DNA of 64,000 bases from Dokdonia sp. Hel_I_53 (GCF_007827465.1 NZ_VISL01000001.1:2437001-2501000), one strand, 5' to 3'; counted from the first letter of the stretch, positions 1 through 8,803 are shown. Program-made: numbers and translations. The notes: a model not told the origin generated them from the letters alone.

Positions 1-92
1 GAATGAAACTTGTAACTTCAGATAAAAGTGAAGATGTTTTTGCAGCACTGGACCTTATAGAAAAGCAATTTGCTGGGTATGAATTTGTATAA
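1..92 (+). CDS. C-terminal end of a truncated unknown protein
   Basis: An open frame enters from the left edge (codons in phase with base 3) and ends with TAA at 90-92. The visible tail is about 29 residues, contains the stretch DVFAALDLIEKQF and ends AGYEFV. It is convergent with the permease gene, whose stop lies 6 bp away. I do not recognise the family from this fragment. Confidence 0.5.
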   Translation, partial: MKLVTSDKSEDVFAALDLIEKQFAGYEFV

Positions 93-98
93 ACTGTG

Positions 99-1304
99 TT
101 AAGGAATAGCGATAAGCTTTTTGTTAATTCTCGTTGCAGCTAGGCGTGCAGCCAGTAGGCCGAGAACTAATATAGTAGTAAGTACAATCATCAAATTGAT
201 TAGCTCAAATTTTACAGGGTACGGGAGTGTAGCGGTAATGGGTATAAAGCCAAATTCTTGTTGTAAAAGAATAAGTGCTGATCCAAGGAAGATTCCAATA
301 AATCCACCTATAATAATCATAAGTGTGCCTTGTGTAAAAAACGTTTTACGTATGGTAGGCAAGCTCGCTCCAAGATCACTTAGTGTTTTAATGTGCTTGC
401 GCTTATCTATTATAATCATGATCAAACTTCCCACAAAGCTAAAAAGCGCAATTATTAATACGAGCGTACAAATAAAATAAAGTGCGAGATTTTCTGTATT
501 GAGCATTTTGTATAGCGCATCATTGAGTTGTATCCTATTTTTAATAATGACTTGGTCAGAAAATATGCGCTCTAACCTTATCCGTAAAAGTTCTTCGTCA
601 ATACCTTCCCTCATTTTAATTTCAAGGCTACTTATTTTATCAAGAGGATATTCTAATAAAGCACCTACGAAATCGATATTTGCAAAAATATGATCGTTAT
701 CTAGTGCCTCACCAGCTTGAAAAACTCCACTTGCAATAGCCTTAGAGGTATTAAAAGCTTGTGATGGATCTGTGAGTTGCCCTGTACCGGGTTTTGGCGT
801 CATAATTTTCAATAAACTACCATAATCTCCTACGTTTAATGATAACTTTTTACGTACTAAAAAACCCATAGCAACTTCAGGCTCTCCCACACTAGGCCAC
901 GTTCCGTAAAAAACGGTGCTATCAATACTCGTGACATCTAAATAATGCTCATCAACACCTTTTATGAAAGCAAGTGCTGTTTTGCCTTCATATTCAAGAT
1001 ACGCACGCTCTTCGATTATTTTGGAAAAAGCATGAACCTCTTCTAAAGATCTCAAATCATTTTCTTGCTCTTTGGTAAAAGTAATCGTCTTACCAGAGGC
1101 TGGGATTATTTTTAAGTCTGGATCAATCACAGAGGTGATTGAAAGGTTAAACTCTTTTAACCCTGAAAATGCAGAGAGTACTATAAAAAGAACCATTGTT
1201 CCTATAATAATACTTATGACAGAAATAAGCGTGATAATATTAACGGCATTTGTACCGCTTTTAGAAATAAGATATCTTTTTGCAATAAAAAGAGGAAATC
1301 TCAT
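99..1304 (-). CDS. LolC/E-like ABC transporter permease (FtsX family)
   Basis: A 401-residue inner-membrane permease with the layout of lipoprotein-release permeases: one N-terminal helix (about 20-45), a large periplasmic domain (about 50-270), then three C-terminal helices (about 275-300, 320-348, 368-392). The start IAKRYLISKSGTNAVNIIT and the cytoplasmic loop with KTLSDLGAS are typical of LolC/LolE. The likely role is extracting lipoproteins from the inner membrane together with a LolD ATPase, which is not in this window. The ATG directly abuts the rbfA stop codon (no gap), so the two are probably cotranscribed. The family is clear; a macrolide-exporter-type permease is the main alternative. 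Confidence 0.85.
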   Translation of the reverse strand: MRFPLFIAKRYLISKSGTNAVNIITLISVISIIIGTMVLFIVLSAFSGLKEFNLSITSVIDPDLKIIPASGKTITFTKEQENDLRSLEEVHAFSKIIEERAYLEYEGKTALAFIKGVDEHYLDVTSIDSTVFYGTWPSVGEPEVAMGFLVRKKLSLNVGDYGSLLKIMTPKPGTGQLTDPSQAFNTSKAIASGVFQAGEALDNDHIFANIDFVGALLEYPLDKISSLEIKMREGIDEELLRIRLERIFSDQVIIKNRIQLNDALYKMLNTENLALYFICTLVLIIALFSFVGSLIMIIIDKRKHIKTLSDLGASLPTIRKTFFTQGTLMIIIGGFIGIFLGSALILLQQEFGFIPITATLPYPVKFELINLMIVLTTILVLGLLAARLAATRINKKLIAIP

Positions 1305-1697
1305 TTACGATTTTTTACGACGAGGAAGTAAACTTGGATCTTCTAGCGGATTTTCTTCTCTCTTAAGAGACCGCTCAATTCCGTCAAGATATTCTAACGT
1401 ATCATCTATAAAAAACTGTAACTCCGGCATGCGCCTTAATTGATGACGCGTACGTTGTGAAATTTCGTGACGTATTGTTGATTTTACTTGATTAATTTCA
1501 GTAAGAATGTCTGTAGCTTTATCATTAGGAAAAACGCTTATATACACTTTAGCCATAGACAAGTCTGTAGGGACTTTTACCTTTGAAACAGAAACAATAA
1601 CACCTCCTTTTCCACTATTTCTCAATGCATTTTGTAATACTTCGGCAAGGTCCTTTTGAAGAACACCAGCCACTTTTTTCTGTCTATTTGATTCCAT
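1305..1697 (-). CDS. rbfA: Ribosome-binding factor A
   Basis: A 130-residue protein beginning MESNRQKKVAGVLQKDLAEV, a typical RbfA start. It has the KH-like fold region with VPTDLSMAKVYISVF and the RHQLRRMPELQFFIDDTLEY segment. RbfA binds the 30S subunit during late 16S rRNA maturation. The open frame extends 17 codons further upstream, but that stretch is AT-rich and does not belong to the family, so I take the ATG at 1695-1697. The permease gene follows with no gap. Confidence 0.93.
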   Translation of the reverse strand: MESNRQKKVAGVLQKDLAEVLQNALRNSGKGGVIVSVSKVKVPTDLSMAKVYISVFPNDKATDILTEINQVKSTIRHEISQRTRHQLRRMPELQFFIDDTLEYLDGIERSLKREENPLEDPSLLPRRKKS

Positions 1698-1770
1698 AGG
1701 TGCAAAAATACGCTTTTTATAGATTATGTTATTTTTGAAGTAGCACAATTAATGAATTACATTTTTATAT

Positions 1771-1784
1771 GCTTTCGCGAAAGC
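1771..1784. repeat. 14-bp palindrome, copy 1
   Basis: Exact GCTTTCGCGAAAGC between divergent rbfA and the epimerase gene, 21 bp before the epimerase start. Confidence 0.95.
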
Positions 1785-1805
1785 ATCTAAACCAACAAAG
1801 AAATA

Positions 1806-2216
1806 ATGAATAAAATAGAACACATTGGTATTGCTGTTAAAGATCTAGACGTAAGCAATAATTTATATACACAACTACTAGGTATATTGCCGTATAAAAT
1901 GGAAGTGGTTGAATCTGAAAGAGTCAATACTTCTTTTTTTAAAACAGGACCTAATAAGATTGAGTTGCTCCAAGCGACAGATGAAAATAGCGCGATTGCA
2001 AAGTTTATTGCAAAGAGGGGAGAGGGAGTTCATCATATCGCTTTTGCCGTAGATGATATTGTTGCAGAAATGAACCGTTTAAGAGACAAAGGATTTATTT
2101 TACTTAATGAAAAACCTAAGAAAGGGGCTGATAATAAGCTAGTCGCATTTGTACATCCTAAATCTTCTAATGGTGTACTTATAGAGTTGTGTCAAGAAAT
2201 TGACAATAAAGACTAA
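1806..2216 (+). CDS. mce: Methylmalonyl-CoA epimerase
   Basis: A 136-residue vicinal-oxygen-chelate (glyoxalase-fold) protein made of two beta-alpha-beta-beta-beta modules. Metal ligands expected for the epimerase are visible: His6 in KIEHIGIAV, Glu in NKIELLQA, His in EGVHHIAFAV and Glu in GVLIELCQ. It interconverts the 2R and 2S epimers of methylmalonyl-CoA, linking propionyl-CoA and succinyl-CoA. The start is the first ATG. It is monocistronic here; a tRNA promoter begins a few bases after the stop. Confidence 0.9.
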   Translation: MNKIEHIGIAVKDLDVSNNLYTQLLGILPYKMEVVESERVNTSFFKTGPNKIELLQATDENSAIAKFIAKRGEGVHHIAFAVDDIVAEMNRLRDKGFILLNEKPKKGADNKLVAFVHPKSSNGVLIELCQEIDNKD

Positions 2217-2221
2217 AATTC

Positions 2222-2252
2222 TTTGGTTAGGTCAGTATTTGTATTAAATTTG
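2222..2252 (+). promoter_or_regulatory. Bacteroidota-type promoter for tRNA-CAU
   Basis: TTTG at 2222-2225, a 19-nt spacer and TAAATTTG at 2245-2252 match the Bacteroidota consensus. It begins 6 bp after the epimerase stop and lies about 57 bp before the tRNA. Confidence 0.6.
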
Positions 2253-2308
2253 CACCCGTTTTAAAGCTAACTCTGTTGTCTGTTAAGATTGCAAATATCT
2301 TTATTACT

Positions 2309-2382
2309 GGTCCCATAGCTCAGTTGGTTAGAGCATCTGACTCATAATCAGAGGGTCCTTGGTTCGAGCCCAAGTGGGACCA
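2309..2382 (+). tRNA. tRNA with CAU anticodon (Met or lysidine-type Ile)
   Basis: A 74-nt cloverleaf. The acceptor arms GGTCCCA and TGGGACC pair, the discriminator base is A, and no CCA is encoded. The D arm has AGCTCAGTTGGTTAGAGC, the anticodon loop is CTCATAA, and the T arm contains GGTTCGAGCC. The loop fits both elongator Met and Ile2 (modified C34), and I cannot separate them by eye. Confidence 0.95.
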
Positions 2383-2396
2383 CGAAATTACATTAT

Positions 2397-2427
2397 AAAA
2401 CCCTTCGCATTGCGAAGGGTTTTTTGT
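2397..2427 (+). terminator. Rho-independent terminator after the tRNA
   Basis: The stem AACCCTTCGC / GCGAAGGGTT with a 3-nt loop is followed by a T tract. Confidence 0.9.
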
Positions 2428-2806
2428 TTTCAATGCTTTGAGAGATAGAATTTAAAATTATTTTTTTGATTAAAAAGAACTTTTACTGTTAGAGTTGCGT
2501 ATATCTTTAAAAGCTTGTGCTTCGTAAGCTCAGAAATCACTATAATTTTTAAATGATGGATTGCTTTTTTTAAATAAAAACTATTTCTATATTGTTTGTA
2601 AGATTTATTAATTGTACTTTTTTGTTTTAATAAAACTCTCAAGCTGCACTTTAGAAAAGTTGTATTTTTGATAGCATTAGCATAGTGTGTTTTGTTTAAA
2701 GCCATTACAATTTAATGTGAGTTAGTTTTAACAATACCTGCAATAATTATCTAGAAGGTTTCGTTTAGAAAGAAGCCCTTTATAATTTAACAAACTCTTG
2801 AATATC
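2428..2806. other. AT-rich intergenic region with no supported gene
   Basis: About 380 bp between the tRNA terminator and the small membrane protein. A 91-codon minus-strand frame (2430-2705) is only AT-rich Lys/Leu/Asn sequence with no domain. I see no convincing structure. Confidence 0.5.
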
Positions 2807-3046
2807 ATGAGCCCCAAACTCAGAAATTTCATTATAGTACTCTGCCTCTTTTTTGTGGCAATGCTGGGATATGGTCAAAAAGGACCGCCACCTCCAGTTA
2901 CGAGGGCAGCACCGCCACCGCCAGGACTTGCAGTGCCTATAAATGAAAATATTCTTATACTTTTAGTTTTGGGAGTTTTTCTTGGAATTTACTTTTACGT
3001 GATTAAATACAAGAAGGTAATTAAATCATCTAATAGCCAGCTGTAA
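2807..3046 (+). CDS. Small proline-rich exported membrane protein
   Basis: A 79-residue protein with an N-terminal hydrophobic signal or anchor (IIVLCLFFVAMLGYGQ), a proline cluster (GPPPPVTRAAPPPPG), a second hydrophobic segment (ILILLVLGVFLGIYFYVI) and a lysine-rich tail. The open frame begins with TTG at 2798, but the ATG at 2807 gives the cleaner signal sequence. Proline clusters before a C-terminal helix recall small flavobacterial sorting-type proteins, but I cannot assign a function. Its 3' end overlaps ribE by 17 bp tail to tail. Confidence 0.7.
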   Translation: MSPKLRNFIIVLCLFFVAMLGYGQKGPPPPVTRAAPPPPGLAVPINENILILLVLGVFLGIYFYVIKYKKVIKSSNSQL

Positions 3047-3617
3047 GTCGTTTTACATATTTACCTATTACGTCAAATTCTAGGTTTACCCTCGTGCCCA
3101 CTTCAAAATTCTTAAAGCCAGTGTTCTCATATGTATAGGGAATTATAGCAACACTAAAAGAACCTTTTTTTGAGTCTACTACTGTGAGACTTGTTCCATT
3201 CACAGTGATAGATCCTTTTTCAATGGTCACATTTTCTAGAGCAGTATCATATTCAAAAGTAAACCTCCAGCTTCCTTCCTCATTAACTTTTGCTACACAG
3301 ATACCTACTTGGTCTACATGACCCTGTACGATATGTCCATCTAGTCTTGCGCCTAGTTTCATAGCTCTTTCTAGATTGATGACATCTCCTTTATTTAGAT
3401 CTATGAGGTTAGTCTTTTCTAAAGTTTCTTTAATAGCTGTAACCACATAATTAGATCCATCAATGGCTACTACGGTTAGGCAGACACCATTATGTGCAAC
3501 ACTTTGATCAATTTTGAGCTCTGCGGTGATTGAACTTTTAATTGTATAGTGCAAATTTTCTTGTTCCTTATTAATTGAAATCACCGTTGCTAGATCTTCT
3601 ATAATGCCTGTAAACAT
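3030..3617 (-). CDS. ribE: Riboflavin synthase, alpha subunit
   Basis: A 195-residue enzyme that dismutates two 6,7-dimethyl-8-ribityllumazines into riboflavin and a pyrimidinedione. It starts with the hallmark MFTGIIED and has two tandem lumazine-binding beta-barrel halves (about 1-90 and 95-190), the first with HNGVCLTV and the second with LDGHIVQGHVDQVG and VNGTSLTVV. I reject the 14 upstream codons of the frame because the family begins at MFTGI. It is divergent from pdxA. I see no FMN riboswitch in front of it. Confidence 0.95.
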   Translation of the reverse strand: MFTGIIEDLATVISINKEQENLHYTIKSSITAELKIDQSVAHNGVCLTVVAIDGSNYVVTAIKETLEKTNLIDLNKGDVINLERAMKLGARLDGHIVQGHVDQVGICVAKVNEEGSWRFTFEYDTALENVTIEKGSITVNGTSLTVVDSKKGSFSVAIIPYTYENTGFKNFEVGTRVNLEFDVIGKYVKRLTAGY

Positions 3618-3676
3618 AAATGGATTTAATTTGGTTACTTTTGTCTTGTAAAAATACAAAACGCAATAGGCATCTT

Positions 3677-4762
3677 ATGAAGAAGGAGCAAAAAGTAAGG
3701 GTGGGAATTTCTATCGGAGATTTAAATGGTATCGGTACAGAAGTGGTAATGAAAACTTTTTCAGATCCCCTTATGCTTGATTTTTGTGTTCCTGTTATTT
3801 TTGCTTCGGCTAAGACATTAAACTATGTTAAGAAACAGTTGGGAATGCAGCTGGATTTTTATGGAATAGACGCTTTCGCGAAAGCGGCAGAAAATAAAAT
3901 TAATGTCTATAATTTATGGAAAGAGTCAGTAACGATAAACTGGGGAGAAGCTACAGAGACTTCTGGGGATTATGCTCTCAAATCTTTTACAGCAGCAACC
4001 GAAGCGCTCAAAAATGGTGATATAGATGTTCTAGTAACAGCTCCTATTAATAAATCTAATATTCAAAAAGAAGATTTTGTGTTTCCGGGGCATACAGACT
4101 ACCTAGCTCAAGAGTTAGAAGGTGATGCAATGATGCTTATGGTCACAGATACACTCAAAGTAGGTTTGCTTACAGACCATGTGGCAGTAAAAGATGTTGC
4201 CGAAAAAATTACACCTGTCCTTATTGAAAGTAAGATTCAAACGCTATATCAGACGTTACAGCAAGATTTTGGAATTGATCGACCTAAAATTGCACTATTG
4301 GGCATCAATCCTCATGTGGGAGATAATGGCGTAATAGGAGATGATGATGATAAAGTTTTAATACCTACCTTAGAAAAGATACGGAGTACAGGAAGGCTTG
4401 TATACGGGCCCTATGCGGCAGATAGTTTTTTTGGTTCTGGAAATTATAAAAATTTTGACGCGATTTTGGCAGCGTATCACGATCAGGGATTAATTCCTTT
4501 TAAAACGTTATCTTTTGGAAAAGGAGTAAACTATACTGCAGGATTAGATAAAATACGTACATCCCCAGATCACGGTACCGCATATGAAATAGCTGGAAAA
4601 GGGGAGGCAGATCCACGCTCTTTTAGACAAGCGGTATTCACTGCTATAAATATTTATAAAAAACGCTTAGAATATAAAGAGCTCACTAAGGATGTTCTAA
4701 AAGTTTCTCCTAAAAGGTTAGGCCGGGAAAGGTCTGGAAGACCACACGCTAAGAAAAAATAA
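3677..4762 (+). CDS. pdxA: 4-hydroxythreonine-4-phosphate dehydrogenase
   Basis: A 361-residue PdxA oxidises 4-phosphohydroxy-L-threonine in pyridoxal phosphate synthesis. The family start GISIGDLNGIGTE, the metal-binding His of FPGHTDYLAQE, and AAYHDQGLIPFKT with the NP and DH motifs near the C terminus are all present. The ATG at 3677 is chosen because the upstream part of the frame (from 3620) has no homology. A TACTTTTG box at 3636-3643 may be the -7 element. A copy of the 14-bp palindrome lies inside the gene and encodes AFAKA. The protein ends in a basic tail. Confidence 0.94.
   Translation: MKKEQKVRVGISIGDLNGIGTEVVMKTFSDPLMLDFCVPVIFASAKTLNYVKKQLGMQLDFYGIDAFAKAAENKINVYNLWKESVTINWGEATETSGDYALKSFTAATEALKNGDIDVLVTAPINKSNIQKEDFVFPGHTDYLAQELEGDAMMLMVTDTLKVGLLTDHVAVKDVAEKITPVLIESKIQTLYQTLQQDFGIDRPKIALLGINPHVGDNGVIGDDDDKVLIPTLEKIRSTGRLVYGPYAADSFFGSGNYKNFDAILAAYHDQGLIPFKTLSFGKGVNYTAGLDKIRTSPDHGTAYEIAGKGEADPRSFRQAVFTAINIYKKRLEYKELTKDVLKVSPKRLGRERSGRPHAKKK
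3872..3885. repeat. 14-bp palindrome, copy 2 (inside pdxA)
   Basis: Exact GCTTTCGCGAAAGC, read in frame as Ala-Phe-Ala-Lys-Ala. Confidence 0.95.
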
Positions 4763-4822
4763 TATTTAGTTCAAGATTAGTGTCTTAGAAATAAATTAAA
4801 GTAAATTAATTTTATCCCGCGC

Positions 4823-4852
4823 TTTAGTAATATAAAAAATTATGTATCTTTG
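4823..4852 (+). promoter_or_regulatory. Promoter of the yceD-rpmF operon
   Basis: TTTA at 4823-4826, an 18-nt spacer and TATCTTTG at 4845-4852 fit the Bacteroidota consensus. The box overlaps the upstream ATG at 4842, so translation must begin at the later ATG. Confidence 0.6.
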
Positions 4853-4874
4853 CGCGCTCCAAACGGCTGATGTG

Positions 4875-5414
4875 ATGAAAGGATTAAAACCATACACCAT
4901 ACAATACGTAGGTTTAAAAGAAGGAGAGCATACATTTGAATATACGATTACAAAATCGTTCTTTGATCTTTTTGAGTTTGATGACTATAATGAGTCTAAT
5001 GTAAGTGCAAAACTTACTTTGACAAAGAAGTCAACTTTAATGGAGTTTGACTTTAAAGTTGAAGGAACAGTTAATGTAAATTGCGATATTACAAATGAAC
5101 CATTTGACCACCCTGTAAAAGGGGAGTATGAGCTTGTTGTAAAATTTGGGCATGAGTTTAATGATGAGTTTGAGGACATATTGATACTTCCTTACGGGGA
5201 GTTTGAAATTAATGTAGCTCAATACATTTATGAACTTATAGTATTGTCTATGCCTAACAAAAGGGTTCATCCTGGAGTTGTAGACGGGACTCTTAAATCA
5301 GATATTTTGGATAAGCTTGAAGAGTTAAGCATACCAGATCAAGAAGTAAAAGAAAAAAAAGAAGATACAGATCCTAGATGGGATTCTTTAAAAAAACTAT
5401 TAACAGATAAATAA
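4875..5414 (+). CDS. YceD/DUF177 family protein
   Basis: A 179-residue DUF177 protein beginning MKGLKPYTIQYVGLKEGEH. The family is linked to 23S rRNA accumulation and almost always precedes rpmF, as here (9 bp gap). The conserved core VNCDITNEPFDHPV replaces the Cys-rich motif seen in some relatives, and the acidic EDILILPYGEFEINVAQYIYE segment is typical. The ATG at 4842 lies within the promoter box, so I start at 4875. Confidence 0.85.
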   Translation: MKGLKPYTIQYVGLKEGEHTFEYTITKSFFDLFEFDDYNESNVSAKLTLTKKSTLMEFDFKVEGTVNVNCDITNEPFDHPVKGEYELVVKFGHEFNDEFEDILILPYGEFEINVAQYIYELIVLSMPNKRVHPGVVDGTLKSDILDKLEELSIPDQEVKEKKEDTDPRWDSLKKLLTDK

Positions 5415-5423
5415 GAGTACGTA

Positions 5424-5621
5424 ATGGCACATCCTAAAAGAAAAATCTCGAAAACAAGAAGAGATAAAAGAAGAACGCATTACAAGGCTGCTGTACCGCA
5501 AATAGCTGTAGATCCTACAACTGGAGAAGCGCACCTTTATCACAGAGCACACTGGTTCGAAGGTAAGTTGTATTACAGAGGGCAAGTAGTGATTGATAAA
5601 ACTGAAGAAGTAGAGGCATAG
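5424..5621 (+). CDS. rpmF: 50S ribosomal protein L32
   Basis: A 65-residue L32 beginning [19 protein letters not shown], the universal start of the family. No zinc-binding Cys pair is visible, so this is the Cys-free form. It is cotranscribed with yceD and followed by a clear terminator. The plsX gene that follows rpmF in Escherichia coli is absent here; fabH comes next. Confidence 0.97.
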   Translation: MAHPKRKISKTRRDKRRTHYKAAVPQIAVDPTTGEAHLYHRAHWFEGKLYYRGQVVIDKTEEVEA

Positions 5622-5643
5622 TCCTCACTTTTAAGAAGATAGA

Positions 5644-5671
5644 ACTCCCATTGAAATGGGGGTTTTTTTTA
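5644..5671 (+). terminator. Terminator after rpmF
   Basis: The inverted repeat CTCCCATT / AATGGGGG is followed by eight T residues. Confidence 0.85.
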
Positions 5672-5736
5672 TGCGCTAAAATTGGCAAAAAAAGTTAATT
5701 TTAAACTCATTTTGATCAATTTTTAGTAATTTCCCC

Positions 5737-5768
5737 TTCGATTTTAATCAAAAATGATCAAAATCGAA
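5737..5768. promoter_or_regulatory. Inverted repeat upstream of fabH (candidate operator)
   Basis: The arms TTCGATTTT (5737-5745) and AAAATCGAA (5760-5768) are perfect 9-bp inverted repeats with a 14-nt spacer, ending 19 bp before the fabH ATG. The size and position suit a dimeric repressor site for a fatty-acid regulator, or a 5'-UTR hairpin. No regulator gene is nearby. Confidence 0.45.
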
Positions 5769-5787
5769 ACAAATTTAATCAACGCAA

Positions 5788-6786
5788 ATGACTAAAATCT
5801 CAGCAGCAATTACCGCTGTGGGCGCATACGTTCCAGAATATGTGTTAACTAATGATATTCTGGCAACAATGGTCGATACAAATGACGAGTGGATTACCAC
5901 TCGAACGGGTATAAAGGAACGTCGCATTCTAAAAGAAGAAGGACAAGGAACCTCCTTCTTGGCAATAAAGGCAGCTCAAGATTTGTTAAATAAAAAAAAT
6001 CTTGACCCAGCAGAAATTGATATGGTTATCGTAGCAACCGCTACACCAGATATGCCTGTGGCCTCCACTGCTGTATATACAGCAACGCAAATAGGGGCTG
6101 TAAATGCGTTTGCATTTGACCTTTCTGCAGCTTGCTCCAGTTTTTTATATGGAATGTCTACAGCTTCTAGTTACATCGAGTCTGGTAGATATAAAAAAGT
6201 TTTATTGATAGGGGCAGATAAGATGTCCTCAATAATTGATTATACAGACAGAACCACGTGTATCATTTTTGGTGATGGTGGTGGTGCCGTACTTTTTGAA
6301 CCTAATGAGGAAGGTCTTGGTTTGCGAGATGAGTATTTACGCTCAGACGGAATAGGGCGTGATTTCCTTAAAATAGATGCTGGAGGAAGTATCTTACCTA
6401 CCTCGCAAGAAACATTAGATAATAAACAACATACGGTATTTCAAGATGGTAAAACCGTCTTTAAATTTGCAGTGTCAAATATGGCAGATGTAAGCGATAA
6501 AATTATGAAACGCAATAACCTTACTGGTGAAAGCGTGGACTTTTTAATAGCGCATCAAGCCAATAAACGAATTATAGATGCTACTTCCAGAAGGATGGAA
6601 CTTGATGAGGACAAAGTTCTTATCAATATTCATAAATATGGAAATACGACATCAGCAACCTTACCACTGCTGATGAGCGACTATGAGAAACAATTGAAAA
6701 AAGGAGATAATATCATATTTGCTGCCTTTGGCGGCGGATTCACTTGGGGTTCAATTTACCTCAAATGGGCATATGACTCTAAGTAA
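5788..6786 (+). CDS. fabH: Beta-ketoacyl-ACP synthase III
   Basis: A 332-residue KAS III that condenses acetyl-CoA with malonyl-ACP to start fatty-acid synthesis. The catalytic triad is visible: Cys116 in LSAACSSFLYGM, His in LIAHQANKRI and Asn in HKYGNTTSATLPL. The C-terminal GGGFTWGSIYLKW is typical. The ATG start gives the usual ITAVGAYVPE N terminus. It heads an apparent operon with accB (25 bp gap) and accC, so chain initiation and malonyl-CoA supply are linked. An inverted repeat lies just upstream. Confidence 0.96.
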   Translation: MTKISAAITAVGAYVPEYVLTNDILATMVDTNDEWITTRTGIKERRILKEEGQGTSFLAIKAAQDLLNKKNLDPAEIDMVIVATATPDMPVASTAVYTATQIGAVNAFAFDLSAACSSFLYGMSTASSYIESGRYKKVLLIGADKMSSIIDYTDRTTCIIFGDGGGAVLFEPNEEGLGLRDEYLRSDGIGRDFLKIDAGGSILPTSQETLDNKQHTVFQDGKTVFKFAVSNMADVSDKIMKRNNLTGESVDFLIAHQANKRIIDATSRRMELDEDKVLINIHKYGNTTSATLPLLMSDYEKQLKKGDNIIFAAFGGGFTWGSIYLKWAYDSK

Positions 6787-6811
6787 CCTAAACTGACTAA
6801 CTCAGAAAATT

Positions 6812-7306
6812 ATGGATTTAAAAGAAATTCAAAACTTAATCAGATTTGTTGCAAAATCTGGCGCTAGTGAAGTAAAACTAGAGATGGATGATGTAAAAAT
6901 CACTATCAAAACTGGTGACGACGAAAAAGCCGCTACTACTATTTTACAGCAAATGCCAGCCATGCAACCTATGCAAGCAGCAGCTCCAGTAGCCCAAGCT
7001 CCAGCAGCAAGTGCTCCAGCTCCAGCAGCAGAAGCAGCCGCTCCAGCAGAGGATGATAATTCAAAATATATCACTGTAAAGTCTCCTATCATTGGAACAT
7101 TCTATAGAAAACCAGCACCAGACAAACCAACATTTGTAGAAGTTGGTAAGCAGATCGCAGAAGGGGATGTACTTTGTGTAATTGAGGCAATGAAACTTTT
7201 CAACGAAATTGAAAGTGAAGTTTCAGGTACCATCGTAAAGATTTTAGTGGATGATTCTTCTCCAGTAGAATTTGATCAACCATTATTTTTGGTAGATCCA
7301 TCATAA
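6812..7306 (+). CDS. accB: Biotin carboxyl carrier protein of acetyl-CoA carboxylase
   Basis: A 164-residue BCCP. It has a short N-terminal domain (1-40), a flexible Ala/Pro-rich linker (about 48-80) and a C-terminal biotinyl domain with the biotin attachment Lys128 in VIEAMKLFNEIE. It carries the carboxyl group between AccC and the carboxyltransferase AccAD, whose genes are not in this window. It is separated from accC by 103 bp that contain a palindrome copy, so the two may still be cotranscribed. Confidence 0.96.
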   Translation: MDLKEIQNLIRFVAKSGASEVKLEMDDVKITIKTGDDEKAATTILQQMPAMQPMQAAAPVAQAPAASAPAPAAEAAAPAEDDNSKYITVKSPIIGTFYRKPAPDKPTFVEVGKQIAEGDVLCVIEAMKLFNEIESEVSGTIVKILVDDSSPVEFDQPLFLVDPS

Positions 7307-7351
7307 TCCCTTGCGGGTATTTTAATCATTGAAGTGCTTAGTTGATGTTAT

Positions 7352-7365
7352 GCTTTCGCGAAAGC
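7352..7365. repeat. 14-bp palindrome, copy 3
   Basis: Exact copy between accB and accC, inside an apparent operon. Confidence 0.95.
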
Positions 7366-7409
7366 GTAATCAAATACCTTCTAAGCATCTACAATAAAAA
7401 CTAAACACT

Positions 7410-8762
7410 ATGTTTAAAAAGATACTTATTGCAAATCGTGGTGAGATTGCACTACGTGTGATACGCACTTGTAAGGAGATGGGCATCAAAACAGTAGCTG
7501 TATACTCTACGGCAGACCGTGAGAGTCTTCACGTAAGATTTGCAGACGAGGCAGTTTGTATAGGTCCTGCACCTAGTGCAGAGTCGTACCTTAAAATGTC
7601 TAATGTAATTGCAGCTGCAGAAATAACTAATGCAGATGCCATTCACCCAGGGTATGGTTTCTTATCTGAAAACGCAAAGTTTTCTAAGATATGTGAAGAG
7701 CACGATATTAAGTTTATTGGCGCTTCCGAGGGAATGATCTCAAAAATGGGAGACAAGGCTACCGCAAAAGAGACAATGAAAGCAGCAGGTGTACCTTGTG
7801 TACCAGGATCTGACGGAATCATTGCAGATTTTGAAGAGTGTAAACAACTTGCTATCGAGACTGGTTACCCTGTAATGCTTAAAGCCACCGCTGGTGGTGG
7901 AGGTAAGGGAATGCGTGCCGTTTGGAAAGAAGAAGATCTGCTCAAAGCTTGGGAAAGCGCAAGACAAGAAAGTGCTGCAGCCTTTGGAAATGATGGTATG
8001 TACATGGAGAAGCTTATTGAAGAGCCTCGTCATATTGAAATACAAATCGTAGGAGATAGCAACGGTAAAGCATGTCACCTATCTGAAAGAGATTGTTCAG
8101 TACAAAGACGTCATCAAAAACTTACAGAAGAAACTCCGTCTCCATTTATGACAGATGATCTCCGTGAGCGTATGGGTGAAGCAGCCGTTAAAGCAGCAGA
8201 ATTCATTAATTATGAAGGCGCAGGAACGGTTGAATTTTTAGTAGATAAGCACCGCAATTTCTATTTCATGGAAATGAATACGCGTATTCAAGTGGAGCAC
8301 CCTATTACAGAGCAAGTAGTAGATTATGATTTGATACGAGAGCAAATTCTTGTCGCCGCAGGTGTACCTGTTTCTGGTAAGAATTATTACCCACAGTTAC
8401 ATTCTATAGAGTGTCGTATCAACGCAGAAGATCCGTTTAATGACTTTAGACCTTCACCAGGACGTATCACAAATTTACATGCACCAGGTGGACACGGAGT
8501 ACGTATTGATACCCATGTATATAGCGGGTATATGATACCGCCTAACTATGACTCTATGATTGCAAAGTTGATCACAACGGCGCAAACCAGAGAAGAGGCG
8601 ATAAGCAAAATGAAAAGAGCTCTTGATGAGTTTGTAATCGAAGGTATTAAAACAACAATTCCTTTCCATAGACAGTTAATGGATCACCCAGATTATATCG
8701 CGGGTAATTACACGACGAAGTTCATGGAAGACTTTGAAATGAAACCCTTAGATTCAGAATAA
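7410..8762 (+). CDS. accC: Biotin carboxylase subunit of acetyl-CoA carboxylase
   Basis: A 450-residue ATP-grasp enzyme that carboxylates biotin on AccB with ATP and bicarbonate. It has the N-terminal [18 protein letters not shown] motif, the glycine-rich ATP lid GGGGKGMR, the catalytic [14 protein letters not shown], and the C-terminal biotin-carboxylase domain with [11 protein letters not shown]. The length fits a stand-alone AccC rather than a fused pyruvate or propionyl carboxylase. A terminator follows directly. Confidence 0.96.
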   Translation: MFKKILIANRGEIALRVIRTCKEMGIKTVAVYSTADRESLHVRFADEAVCIGPAPSAESYLKMSNVIAAAEITNADAIHPGYGFLSENAKFSKICEEHDIKFIGASEGMISKMGDKATAKETMKAAGVPCVPGSDGIIADFEECKQLAIETGYPVMLKATAGGGGKGMRAVWKEEDLLKAWESARQESAAAFGNDGMYMEKLIEEPRHIEIQIVGDSNGKACHLSERDCSVQRRHQKLTEETPSPFMTDDLRERMGEAAVKAAEFINYEGAGTVEFLVDKHRNFYFMEMNTRIQVEHPITEQVVDYDLIREQILVAAGVPVSGKNYYPQLHSIECRINAEDPFNDFRPSPGRITNLHAPGGHGVRIDTHVYSGYMIPPNYDSMIAKLITTAQTREEAISKMKRALDEFVIEGIKTTIPFHRQLMDHPDYIAGNYTTKFMEDFEMKPLDSE

Positions 8763-8764
8763 TT

Positions 8765-8797
8765 AAAAAATCCCGATAGCAATATTGGGATTTTTTG
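8765..8797 (+). terminator. Terminator after accC
   Basis: The stem AATCCCGATA / TATTGGGATT with a GCAA loop is followed by six T residues. A palindrome copy follows 7 bp later. Confidence 0.9.
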
Positions 8798-8803
8798 TTT
8801 TAC

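Noticed and set aside
2430-2705. 91-codon minus-strand frame downstream of the tRNA
   Set aside because: AT-rich Lys/Asn/Leu composition, no domain, no promoter box, and the start of the region is a terminator.
3030-3659. FMN riboswitch upstream of ribE
   Set aside because: The leader between ribE and pdxA is only about 60 bp and shows no riboswitch motif.
6829-7092. Minus-strand Ala-rich frame opposite accB
   Set aside because: It is the complement of the Ala/Pro linker codons and has no independent support.
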